Positions 1-5,990 of a DNA stretch of 10,000 nt are shown here, in pieces. The notes under the pieces were generated by a model. That model did not search any database. It saw only the letters and a program-made list of their open reading frames with translations, and had not been told where the DNA came from. The position numbers and the translations under genes are program-made. The stretch's first letter is position 1; each line of letters begins with the position of its first letter. This DNA comes from Desulfomonile sp. (GTDB lineage: Bacteria; Desulfobacterota; Desulfomonilia; Desulfomonilales; Desulfomonilaceae). The stretch spans positions 1-10,000 of the forward strand of contig JAIWNO010000190.1 of the NCBI GenBank assembly GCA_020216785.1, in the 5' to 3' direction.

Positions 1-64
1 TTGAAGGAACTGCCATTGGAGCCACAACGAGGCCCAACATTACGACGAGACACAGTTTTTTCAT
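1..64 (-). CDS. Exported protein, 5' end only (cut by window edge)
   Basis: Only the first 21 codons are inside the window; the gene continues beyond base 1. The start ATG (64..62) is preceded by a strong ribosome binding site, AAGGAG, 9 bases upstream. The peptide begins MKKLCLVVMLGLVVAPMAVP: a short positive N-terminus followed by an uninterrupted hydrophobic stretch, the classic look of a Sec signal peptide, so the product is probably secreted or periplasmic. It lies 71 bases downstream of the exported rhodanese gene on the same strand and may be cotranscribed with it. Nothing of the mature protein is visible, so no function can be given. Confidence 0.7.
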   Translation of the reverse strand, partial: MKKLCLVVMLGLVVAPMAVPS

Positions 65-94
65 TATGCAAATCTCCTTGCGTTGTATCGCTGA

Positions 95-109
95 GTCGAA
101 TGTTTCGAC
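95..109. repeat. Short perfect inverted repeat between rhodanese and exported-protein genes
   Basis: GTCGAA, 3 bases, TTCGAC: a 6-base perfect inverted repeat in the 71-base gap between the rhodanese stop and the next start. There is no T-run after it on the minus strand, so it does not look like an intrinsic terminator. It could be an mRNA hairpin or a small operator; it could also be chance. Confidence 0.3.
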
Positions 110-135
110 CTTCGGATTCACATGTTTTCGTTTCT

Positions 136-1185
136 TTAGCAGCCCTGCCCTGGCGGAGAGGGTCGCGGTGCCGGTGGACGAGCCTTGGCAGGAGAGGTTG
201 ACGCCCTCTCGGTCTTTTCGAACAAACCGCCGCCCTCGACCGGGTAATCCTTCTGACTCCATTCGATCCATCCGCCATCATAAACCGAAGCCTTGGAAAA
301 GCCCAGCAAGCGGGCCGCCACATAAGCCACAGTCCCGAAACAGCCGCTTACGCAAGAGAAAACCGCATTTTTTTCCGGAGTAACCCCCTGTGAATCGAAT
401 AATTTCTTAATTTCGTGCGCGGATTTGAACTCTTTATAGTCCTGCCCCGTGAGGATATTTTCAAAAAATATGTTCACCGATCCAGGAATCCGTCCCATCT
501 TTGCAGAGGCGCGGCTCATCTTCGTACCGGAGTATTCCTCCGGCCGCCTGCAATCCACAGGCACAATACCGAGTTCCTTAAAGCCTCCCACGTACCCGGC
601 CAGCTCATCCCCGGTCATCAAGAGATCACGCTTCAGATTGACCTTATAAGAGGTCTTCTCGCAACGAGGCACTTCTGAAGTCATAGGCCGTTTTTCGGCT
701 TTCCACTTATCAATTCCACCGTCGAGGACGGACACCTTCTTATGTCCAAGAAGCTCCATGGCCCAAAGAGCTCTGGTAGCTGCCGGAAATCTGTCGCTCC
801 TACTGACAAACACAACGCGATGCTCGGGCAAAATACCGTTCTCTTCGAGAAACCGAATCAGATCTTTGACCACCAGCATCTCCTGAACACCGAGCCTCAT
901 TCCCTTGATCGCGTCGGTGGTCATGCGAATAGAATTCGGTATGTGTCCTTCAGCGTAAATATTTTCGCCTGGGAAAACATCTTGGCGATCGATTATCTTG
1001 ACATTTGGATCGTTCAGGTGTTCAGCCAGCCATTTGGTTGTTACGAGAAAATCAGGATTCGGGTAGGCTCCGTCCTCAACGGCCCACGCCGGCGATAATG
1101 TTGTCAGGCACAGCGCCAGGATCGCTAACACCACTGCGATCGAACTTCTCAATCGTCGCATAAGCAACATGATCTTACGTTTCAT
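136..1185 (-). CDS. Exported two-domain rhodanese-like sulfurtransferase
   Basis: 349 aa from the ATG at 1185..1183, chosen because GGGAG lies 11 bases upstream and the protein then opens with a good Sec signal peptide (charged residues 2-13, hydrophobic core 16-30, AWA cleavage site near residue 35). The open frame extends to 1293, but that would bury the signal peptide. Two rhodanese domains follow: residues about 42-165 (EGHIPNSIR, VLDGGIDKW) and 190-317 (VDCRRPEEYSG, GRIPGSVN, YDGGWIEW). Family members move sulfane sulfur from thiosulfate or 3-mercaptopyruvate to a thiol acceptor through a catalytic cysteine. Here C278 sits in the loop CVSGCFGT of the second domain; the matching loop of the first domain (FVSRSDRF) has Ser, so that domain is probably structural. 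A Pro/Ala-rich tail (325-349) ends in Cys. The hydrophobic core contains a Cys but lacks a proper lipobox. Sulfur donor and acceptor are unknown. Confidence 0.9.
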   Translation of the reverse strand: MKRKIMLLMRRLRSSIAVVLAILALCLTTLSPAWAVEDGAYPNPDFLVTTKWLAEHLNDPNVKIIDRQDVFPGENIYAEGHIPNSIRMTTDAIKGMRLGVQEMLVVKDLIRFLEENGILPEHRVVFVSRSDRFPAATRALWAMELLGHKKVSVLDGGIDKWKAEKRPMTSEVPRCEKTSYKVNLKRDLLMTGDELAGYVGGFKELGIVPVDCRRPEEYSGTKMSRASAKMGRIPGSVNIFFENILTGQDYKEFKSAHEIKKLFDSQGVTPEKNAVFSCVSGCFGTVAYVAARLLGFSKASVYDGGWIEWSQKDYPVEGGGLFEKTERASTSPAKARPPAPRPSPPGQGC

Positions 1186-1227
1186 GTTGATCACAACTCC
1201 CTTGGTTTTCATCCACAGTCTCTCTGA

Positions 1228-1264
1228 GATCAAACCCGTGCACATTCCGTGACCACGTTTGATC
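1228..1264. repeat. Inverted repeat in the rhodanese leader
   Basis: Perfect 8-base arms GATCAAAC (1228-1235) and GTTTGATC (1257-1264), 21 bases apart, extended inward by GTG/CAC with a 2-base bulge. It lies 43-79 bases upstream of the rhodanese start codon. On the transcribed strand it is not followed by a T-run, so a terminator is unlikely. It could be a repressor or activator site or a leader hairpin. No convincing -35/-10 pair was found in the 225 bases between the upstream gene and this start. Confidence 0.4.
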
Positions 1265-1410
1265 ATGGAGTGTTTCTCCGGCCGCATGAGCAAACCAGAA
1301 GCATTTACTCAATTCGACCCGAGTGAGTGCTTCGACAACCCGGTACGTAACTCGACGCGATTAACCTCTGGTCGGGTCAAAAGAAATCAGACAAGGTTGC
1401 AGAGGGGGAG

Positions 1411-1890
1411 TCAGATCAAGAGAGCGCAGGTGAGATCAAGTGGAGGTGAAGAGCAAGAAAGAGCACGGCACGCCAATTCAAGCAATGCAGTATCTCCCCT
1501 TGCGATAAGCCGGTAGTCCGGCGCCTGATTAAAGAGAGAATCGCAGGAAACGTATTGAGCGTGGCGTTGTGCCTCGTTGAGTCGCTGAGCCGGATTCGAG
1601 GTAATGGCAGAGCGTGGAATAGTCGAACACTTGGACTGTTTCTTGCAGCATTCCGAGGTCCCGCCTCGGCCCTCAGCACCCGCCAAAGCACTCCCGGAGG
1701 CCTGCCCGTTGTCATCGCCCACAGTTGTAATTGCAGGAGGACGGTCGATTCCAACCGAGCGGAAAAGGGGAGCAAGCCCACTCGCACACAGAGGCCGCAA
1801 ACCGGTGAAGATGTCAAAACTCATCACCACAATCAGCAGGAGCACTGTCCATTTCTTGTATGCGGCGATGTTTTTCATAATCCAACTCAT
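1411..1890 (-). CDS. Uncharacterised cysteine-rich protein with N-terminal membrane/signal segment
   Basis: 159 aa from the ATG at 1890, or 155 aa from the in-frame ATG at 1878; neither has a clear ribosome binding site, so the start is open. Residues about 6-31 form a charged-then-hydrophobic N-terminus (KNIAAYKKW, then LLLIVVMSF), typical of an uncleaved anchor or signal peptide. A Gly/Ala-rich linker (about 50-78) leads to the cluster CCKKQSKC at 81-88, then a more polar region with a second set of cysteines (116, 141, 146, 155). Eight cysteines in 159 residues is unusually many and suggests disulfides or binding of a soft metal or metalloid outside the cytoplasm. I do not recognise the family. 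The gene lies between the thioredoxin-like gene (187 bases upstream) and the rhodanese (225 bases downstream). Reading-frame choice rests on the signal-like N-terminus; an overlapping frame (1416..1817) is open but less protein-like. Confidence 0.6.
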   Translation of the reverse strand: MSWIMKNIAAYKKWTVLLLIVVMSFDIFTGLRPLCASGLAPLFRSVGIDRPPAITTVGDDNGQASGSALAGAEGRGGTSECCKKQSKCSTIPRSAITSNPAQRLNEAQRHAQYVSCDSLFNQAPDYRLIARGDTALLELACRALSCSSPPLDLTCALLI

Positions 1891-2077
1891 ACAGGGAAGA
1901 TTTGCGGCCTTCTTATCGTTGTCCCCGTTTCATGCATCTATCCAAGAACGACAGCGACTGAACGGTTTTTACGTTCGACGAGCCGCAACATCATCCCGTT
2001 TCTTCAAGGCATCTCTATCACCGGAATTCACCGCAGTCAAGTCTTTACTTGCTCACTGCCCGTGTTGTATGGGTCAT

Positions 2078-2311
2078 TTAGGAAGAAAGCCATTTCAGAA
2101 TTTCCGATTCCTTGGGCACCTTGCCCGCCACTTTGACCTCGCCGTTGACGACCAAGGCCGGCGTCATGAAAACATTGTATTGAGAAAAAACCTTGATGTC
2201 CTCCACCTTGTGTACCTCGGCATCAATGCCGTTCTTTTTCACAATATCGTTTACCAGGTCGAACAACTTGTGACATTTGGCGCATCCCACACCTAAAATC
2301 TCGACTTTCAT
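2078..2311 (-). CDS. Small thioredoxin-fold redox protein (CXXC, redox-active disulfide protein 2 type)
   Basis: 77 aa, start ATG at 2311 with CGGAGG 5 bases upstream. The opening MKVEILGVGCAKCHK gives a first beta strand followed by the CXXC centre C10-A-K-C13, and the TPALVVNG segment carries the likely cis-proline (P51). Length and layout match the small thioredoxin/glutaredoxin-like family known as redox-active disulfide protein 2 (TIGR00412, Thioredoxin_3), which is often encoded beside ArsR regulators and PF03773 permeases. There is no signal peptide, so it should act in the cytoplasm, probably reducing a disulfide or handling a thiol-bound substrate for the transporters. It lies 84 bases after the 471-aa permease gene. 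The 187 bases downstream, up to the Cys-rich gene, show no credible gene and no clear terminator. Its exact partner cannot be read from sequence. Confidence 0.92.
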   Translation of the reverse strand: MKVEILGVGCAKCHKLFDLVNDIVKKNGIDAEVHKVEDIKVFSQYNVFMTPALVVNGEVKVAGKVPKESEILKWLSS

Positions 2312-2395
2312 TGAGTCCTCCGTGTTTTTGTCCTTTTTTGCATTGAAACATCGGTAATAACCTGTTGATTCCTTTGTTGTCTTGTCTGCAATCGT

Positions 2396-3811
2396 CTAAT
2401 CAACAATTGCTCCAAATATCATACCTGCTATAGTCGAGAGTACGCACACCAGGATTATAAAAACCACGGTCTTCTTGAACCCCATGACACTGTTGAGGAC
2501 GAGCATACTCGGCAATGACAAAGCAGGACCCGCCAAAAGCAAACTCAGAGCAGGTCCTTTGCCCATTCCGCTCCCGATGAGGCCCTGCACGATCGGCACC
2601 TCAGTGAGAGTTGCGAAGTACATGAACGCGCCTGCGATCGATGCCAGCGCATTTGCTCCAATCGAATTACCGCCCAACGCCCAGGCAATCCACGCATTCG
2701 GGATTAGACCTTCCTTTTCCGGGCGGCCGAGGAGCAGACCGGCCACGAACACGCCGATAAGGAGCAATGGCATAATTTGTTTGGCGAATCCCCATGATTC
2801 ATTGAACCAGTCCTGGGTCTCTCCCTCCGATGTGGTGGCCATGACCGAAAGAGCGATGACCCCTACGGTAAAAGGAACCAGCGGATCATGAGGGAAGAGC
2901 CAAGTGACGATAGCGACTACCACCGCGGAAACCGCCATTTTCCATAGAGGAATCTCAAACCAGAGAACCAGGACGGCTGCAAATGCTATTGAGAGGAATC
3001 CCGCAACGATCCACTTCGAGGAATAGATGCTGTACCACAAGCCGGTCTCGATGTCGGGTTTGCCCCAGTTGGCAAATACCAGTATCCCCACCATGAGAGC
3101 GAAGTACACGGCGGTCTGCCACAGCGGGCGCCCATCGAGGTCCATCTTTTCCATTGCGGCCAAGGTGGCCTCAGTGCGGGCTTCCTCTTCCTTACGGAAT
3201 ATGAAGTGCATCAAAAGACCGATAATTACACTGAAGCTTACTGCTCCCACAGCCCGGGCAATGCCGATATCCAGCCCCAGGATACGAGCCGACAGAATGA
3301 TCGCCAGAACGTTGATCGCCGGTCCCGAATAGAGGAACGCCGATGCGGGACCCAAGCCGGCCCCGCGCTGCCAAATGCCTGCAAAAAGCGGCAGGATCGT
3401 GCAGGAGCAGACAGCGAGCACGGTTCCCGAAACTGAAGCGACCGGATAAGCGATCCACTTGGACGCTGTCGGTCCAAGGTACTTCATGACGCTCTCTTGG
3501 CTGACGAATACTCCAATAGCCCCGGCGATAAAGAATGCGGGAACAAGGCAAAGAAGCACGTGTTCCTGTGCGTACCACTTCACTAGGTGCAGCGATTCCA
3601 TCACCGCATTGTCGAAGCGGACGTTGCCCACAGGCATGTAATAGCAGACGAGGAACACCGCCGCTATCAATGCCAGGGGCTTCCACTCCTCCTGCCAATA
3701 GGTAGCGAGCCGGCTTTCTCCTAAGACTTCCCAGATCGCGCGTGACGGTGCCGTAACAGCCTCCTCAAGCACCTGAGTTTCAGCGACAGCAAGTTCCTTT
3801 TCTGGTGCCAT
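2396..3811 (-). CDS. Permease of the PF03773 (ArsP/SO0444-like) family, 471 aa
   Basis: 471 aa from the ATG at 3811, which has GAGG 5 bases upstream. The same frame stays open to 4264, but that part is the shadow of the neighbouring permease. After a soluble N-terminus of about 44 residues, hydrophobic segments cover roughly 45-60, 85-104, 115-137, 155-175, 185-205, 233-248, 267-305, 312-325, 345-361, 373-400, 421-441 and 447-469. Key motifs are VCSCTILPLF (C135, C137), SGPAINVLA, and in the second half TEVPIV, GKGPALSLLLAGPALSLP. These mark the family of inner-membrane permeases that includes ArsP (methylarsenite efflux) and SO0444 (arsenite/antimonite); paired cysteines are thought to handle the thiophilic substrate. 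The loop around 206-230 is charged and cytoplasmic in this model. It follows the 382-aa permease by 38 bases and precedes the redox protein, so an operon is likely. The substrate is inferred only. Confidence 0.9.
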   Translation of the reverse strand: MAPEKELAVAETQVLEEAVTAPSRAIWEVLGESRLATYWQEEWKPLALIAAVFLVCYYMPVGNVRFDNAVMESLHLVKWYAQEHVLLCLVPAFFIAGAIGVFVSQESVMKYLGPTASKWIAYPVASVSGTVLAVCSCTILPLFAGIWQRGAGLGPASAFLYSGPAINVLAIILSARILGLDIGIARAVGAVSFSVIIGLLMHFIFRKEEEARTEATLAAMEKMDLDGRPLWQTAVYFALMVGILVFANWGKPDIETGLWYSIYSSKWIVAGFLSIAFAAVLVLWFEIPLWKMAVSAVVVAIVTWLFPHDPLVPFTVGVIALSVMATTSEGETQDWFNESWGFAKQIMPLLLIGVFVAGLLLGRPEKEGLIPNAWIAWALGGNSIGANALASIAGAFMYFATLTEVPIVQGLIGSGMGKGPALSLLLAGPALSLPSMLVLNSVMGFKKTVVFIILVCVLSTIAGMIFGAIVD

Positions 3812-3849
3812 GATTTCCTCTCCAAGTACCCGATGTAGGATTCGTTTTT

Positions 3850-4998
3850 CTAAAGCACAATGTTGAACAGATAACCTACGGCGATAATGCCTACAGTGAC
3901 GACCCCGATAAAAACTGCAATCAAGCGGAGCTTCAGCACCTTTCGCAGAATAATGGCCTCCGGTGTAGAGATCGCGATGACGGCCATCATGAAAGCCAGC
4001 ACCGTACCAAAAGCAGCTCCCTTGGAAAGCAAGGCTTGCACCACGGGGATGATCCCGGCCGCGTTGCTGTACATAGGGACGCCGATCAACACCGCGACAG
4101 GCACGGCCCACCATGCGTCCTTGCCCATTACCCCGGCAAGGAAATTCTCCGGCACATAGCCGTGAATTCCTGCGCCAACAGCTATGCCGATGGTCACATA
4201 CGGCCAAACTTTCAGCACAATGTCTTTTACGGCATCGATACCGAAACGAACCCTCTCCTCCCAACTCACACGTTCTTCTTCAATTTCAAGTTGTGCAGTC
4301 GCCGGCTTGTCGGCAGTCAACTCCAAAACCCAATCTTCCAAGTGTCTTTCCATCCTCAGGCGCCCGATTATGACTCCTGTGGTAAGGGCAACAAAAAGAC
4401 CAGTGACCATGTACAGGGTTGCCACCTTCCAGCCAAACAACCCGAAGAGCAACACGAGGGCGACCTCATTCACCATGGGAGCAGTTACAAGAAACGAAAA
4501 AGTGACTCCCAACGGTACCCCGGCGGTAAGAAACCCCATGAAAAGCGGTACTGCGGAACAGCTACAGAAAGGCGTCACGACTCCAAGGAGTCCTGCAAGC
4601 ACATGGCCAATTGATTCGCGACTGCCCGCAAGTATTCTGCGCGTCCGCTCGGGCGTAAAGAAAGACCGAATTATCCCCACGAAGAACACGATAAGGGTGA
4701 GGAGTAACAAGACCTTCGGCACTTCATAGATGAAGAATTCTGTCGTGGCTCCCAGGTGCGTGCCTTCATGGAGCGGCAGCATATGGTACGTTACGAATCG
4801 CGAGAAGCCCAACAGATTCTCGTAGACGAGCCACCATGCCGCGAGCAACACCGTACCAGAGAATAGGTACCTTACTTTCTCGAGAAGTGAGTCGTCCAAG
4901 ATGGGGAGACTATTTGCAGTCTCTTCGGGCTGAACTTCCATTTCTAACTGCTGAACAGTGTGAGATTTCTTATCCACCAAATCCTTTTCTTTATTCAT
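3850..4998 (-). CDS. Permease of the PF03773 (ArsP/SO0444-like) family, 382 aa
   Basis: 382 aa from the ATG at 4998, chosen because GGAG lies 7 bases upstream; a GTG nine codons earlier (5025) lacks a binding site. A hydrophilic N-terminus (1-44) is followed by membrane segments near 46-64, 93-112, 130-156, 160-186, 192-212, 263-280, 296-320, 325-345 and 358-380. The family signature TPFCSCSAVPLF (C145, C147) is followed by TAPMVNEVALVLL, and the second half carries VPMYSNAAGIIP and STPEAIILRKV, the usual C-terminal motifs of these permeases. The acidic loop about 220-255 is probably cytoplasmic. The gene starts 94 bases after the second ArsR gene and ends 38 bases before the longer permease, so the two are almost certainly cotranscribed. 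The two permeases are distant paralogs of different length, not a recent duplication. Arsenical or related soft-metalloid efflux is the best guess from the family and the ArsR neighbours. Confidence 0.92.
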   Translation of the reverse strand: MNKEKDLVDKKSHTVQQLEMEVQPEETANSLPILDDSLLEKVRYLFSGTVLLAAWWLVYENLLGFSRFVTYHMLPLHEGTHLGATTEFFIYEVPKVLLLLTLIVFFVGIIRSFFTPERTRRILAGSRESIGHVLAGLLGVVTPFCSCSAVPLFMGFLTAGVPLGVTFSFLVTAPMVNEVALVLLFGLFGWKVATLYMVTGLFVALTTGVIIGRLRMERHLEDWVLELTADKPATAQLEIEEERVSWEERVRFGIDAVKDIVLKVWPYVTIGIAVGAGIHGYVPENFLAGVMGKDAWWAVPVAVLIGVPMYSNAAGIIPVVQALLSKGAAFGTVLAFMMAVIAISTPEAIILRKVLKLRLIAVFIGVVTVGIIAVGYLFNIVL

Positions 4999-5092
4999 TC
5001 CTCTGCTCCCAAGACTCTGAACCACAGTCCAGGAGGACGCGCGGTCAAGGGGTATATTCGAGATTTCAGCTACCTTCGTACCGTCTCATCCC

Positions 5093-5416
5093 TCACGAAC
5101 AACTCGTCCCGCTCACCCTCGATGATACCGGATTCGCCGCTGACTGATTGCCGATTCTCTGAAGCACTGCGCGGTCAACGCATCCCAGGAATTTCATAAG
5201 CTCGGGAATGGTTGTTCGGTAGAAGATATTGATTCCCGCCTTCCGGTCAGCCACGATCCCATACTTGCGCAACAGCGAAAGGTGCTTCGACACATTTGAC
5301 GCGTCGGTCCGAAGGTGAGCGGCGATTTGGCTCACCTGCATTTCGCCAGCTTGAAGGATCTCGATGATCCCCAGCCTTGTTGACTGTCCCATGGCCTTGA
5401 ACACTTCTGCCTTCAT
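5093..5416 (-). CDS. ArsR-family repressor without the CxC metal site
   Basis: 107 aa from the ATG at 5416. It is a winged-helix ArsR/SmtB-type DNA-binding protein: helix-turn-helix with recognition helix TDASNVSKHLSLLRK (37-51) and wing VADRKAGINIFYRT (55-68). About half of its residues match the neighbouring ArsR by eye, yet where that protein has CVC this one has QVS (Q27, S29), so the usual arsenic site is gone. One Cys (C79, in FLGCVDRAV) aligns with C89 of the neighbour; another is near the C-terminus (C106). The start is doubtful: there is no good ribosome binding site, and the codons just upstream (reading KEKQRLS) still resemble the neighbour's N-terminus. An in-frame TGA at 5449..5447 and no ATG/GTG/TTG between leave CTG at 5422 or a frameshift as options. 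It lies 114 bases after the first ArsR gene and 94 bases before the first permease gene. Confidence 0.88.
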   Translation of the reverse strand: MKAEVFKAMGQSTRLGIIEILQAGEMQVSQIAAHLRTDASNVSKHLSLLRKYGIVADRKAGINIFYRTTIPELMKFLGCVDRAVLQRIGNQSAANPVSSRVSGTSCS

Positions 5417-5451
5417 GCTCAGTCGCTGTTTTTCTTTGGGGTCATTTCACT

Positions 5452-5465
5452 GGTTTCTCAAAACC
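5452..5465. repeat. Small inverted repeat upstream of the second ArsR gene
   Basis: GGTTT, 4 bases, AAACC in the 114-base gap between the two ArsR genes, 36-49 bases upstream of the ATG at 5416. It could be an operator or an mRNA hairpin. The rest of the gap shows no good promoter or terminator, which favours read-through from the first ArsR gene. Short arms, so chance is possible. Confidence 0.3.
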
Positions 5466-5530
5466 TCAACTAAATGCAAAAAACCGTTCACCTTCCCTGG
5501 CTTCGTTCCCGCTCCCTTGTCCGGCTGGAG

Positions 5531-5854
5531 TCAGGCGACCATCGCGGAGCGTTGGTCATCAAGCCGCTTGATCACGACACCTTCCACGCATCGGGCGAAA
5601 TCCAGAGCGCACGGCATGGTCAGACTGTACATGATCTTCAGGCCCTCTCGGCGATCGTTGACGATGCCGGCCTTCTTGAGCACGGACAGATGCTTGGAGA
5701 CGTTGGAAATCCCGGTCCCGGTGTGCTCCACGATCTCACAAACGCACTTCTCTCCATCTCGCAGAAACTCGAGAACGCCGAGACGGAGGGGGTGGCCCAT
5801 GGCCTTGAAAACCTCAGCCTTTAATCGCAGTCTCTCATCTTCGGTTACCGGCAT
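5531..5854 (-). CDS. arsR: ArsR-family metalloregulator with CVC thiol site
   Basis: 107 aa from the ATG at 5854, with GAGG 6 bases upstream; a TTG at 5866 opens the same frame but overlaps that site. Winged-helix repressor with the usual opening (KAEVFKAMGHPLRLGVLEFL, 12-31), then GEKCVCEI (C37, C39), recognition helix GISNVSKHLSVLKK (48-61) and wing VNDRREGLKIMYSL (65-78). The CVC pair in this helix is the metalloid-binding site of classical ArsR/CadC repressors (ELCVCDL); binding of trivalent arsenic or antimony distorts the helix and releases DNA. The third arsenic ligand of the E. coli protein is not obvious, but C82 and C89 in the C-terminal helix could supply one. It is the first gene after a near-consensus promoter overlapped by small dyads, so it most likely represses its own operon: second ArsR, two permeases and redox protein. 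The gene symbol is by family; the effector is untested. Confidence 0.93.
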   Translation of the reverse strand: MPVTEDERLRLKAEVFKAMGHPLRLGVLEFLRDGEKCVCEIVEHTGTGISNVSKHLSVLKKAGIVNDRREGLKIMYSLTMPCALDFARCVEGVVIKRLDDQRSAMVA

Positions 5855-5864
5855 GTTCACCCTC

Positions 5865-5879
5865 AACTTCGCTAATTGA
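5865..5879. promoter_or_regulatory. Imperfect dyad near the transcription start, possible ArsR operator
   Basis: CAATTAGCGAAGTTG on the minus strand: outer CAA/TTG arms match, inner bases only in part. It lies between the -10 box and the ribosome binding site of the arsR gene, where a repressor would block transcription. ArsR proteins bind short AT-containing dyads at their own promoters; this assignment is inference. Confidence 0.3.
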
Positions 5880-5883
5880 TAAA

Positions 5884-5912
5884 ATAATAAAATTGACTGA
5901 TCCCTCTGTCAA
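5884..5912 (-). promoter_or_regulatory. Sigma-70-type promoter for the arsR-led operon
   Basis: On the minus strand TTGACA (5912..5907, perfect -35), a 17-base spacer, and TATTAT (5889..5884, 5 of 6 for the -10). The expected transcript start near 5877 gives a leader of about 23 bases before the arsR ATG. Seven consecutive A residues (5931-5937 read as T, 5915-5921 as A on the minus strand) lie directly upstream and may act as an UP-like element. It is the best promoter match in the window. Confidence 0.8.
5893..5912. promoter_or_regulatory. Imperfect palindrome covering the -35 box, possible ArsR operator
   Basis: On the minus strand the -35 TTGAC is mirrored by GTCAA ten bases later, with two further matching pairs inside (7 of 10 pairs). 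A dyad over the -35 and spacer is a typical place for an ArsR-family operator. Which of the local dyads is really bound cannot be decided from sequence. Confidence 0.4.
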
Positions 5913-5913
5913 G

Positions 5914-5938
5914 ATTTTTTTCGCCACTTGAAAAAAAT
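5914..5938. repeat. Perfect 9-base A/T inverted repeat
   Basis: ATTTTTTTC (5914-5922), 7 bases, GAAAAAAAT (5930-5938). It ends next to the -35 box of the arsR promoter. Possible roles are an UP-like or bent A-tract element, or a weak terminator for the RND operon; the stem is almost all A-T pairs, which argues against a strong terminator. Confidence 0.6.
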
Positions 5939-5956
5939 ATTTCACCGTTTCGGAAA

Positions 5957-5985
5957 ATACTACGGAGGTTCCGCACCTCTGTCAA
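5957..5985 (-). promoter_or_regulatory. Second promoter-like element, weaker
   Basis: On the minus strand TTGACA (5985..5980), a 17-base spacer and TAGTAT (5962..5957, 4 of 6 for the -10). It would start transcription about 73 bases before the main promoter, just after the RND stop codon. Its spacer holds the dyad GAGGT, 5 bases, ACCTC (5965-5979), a plausible repressor site. It could be a second promoter or only a decayed or decoy copy. Confidence 0.5.
5965..5979. repeat. Inverted repeat in the spacer of the upstream promoter-like element
   Basis: GAGGT, 5 bases, ACCTC, directly after the TTGACA box on the minus strand. As an RNA hairpin it would sit 12-26 bases after the RND stop codon, but only a short run of T follows, so a terminator role is weak. 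An operator role is equally possible. Confidence 0.4.
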
Positions 5986-5990
5986 GCTTT

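Noticed and set aside
1186..1293. N-terminal extension of the rhodanese to the Met at 1293
   Set aside because: It would place 36 polar residues before a good signal peptide; the ATG at 1185 has a ribosome binding site and fits an exported protein.
2012..2040. Possible promoter TTGACT (2040..2035), 17 bases, TAGAGA for the Cys-rich gene
   Set aside because: The -10 box matches only 3 of 6 positions and a leader of over 100 bases would follow; too weak to list.
1555..2296. Plus-strand open frames of 193 and 230 codons
   Set aside because: They lie opposite the Cys-rich and thioredoxin-like genes, show no recognisable domain, and have no ribosome binding site or promoter; they look like shadows.
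3812..4264. In-frame 151-codon upstream extension of the 471-aa permease
   Set aside because: It overlaps the well-supported 382-aa permease in another frame, reads as Arg/Gly/His-rich shadow sequence, and the ATG at 3811 has its own ribosome binding site.
5027..5038. GTCC-AGGA-GGAC inverted repeat between the second ArsR and the first permease
   Set aside because: Four-base arms are expected by chance and no T-run follows.
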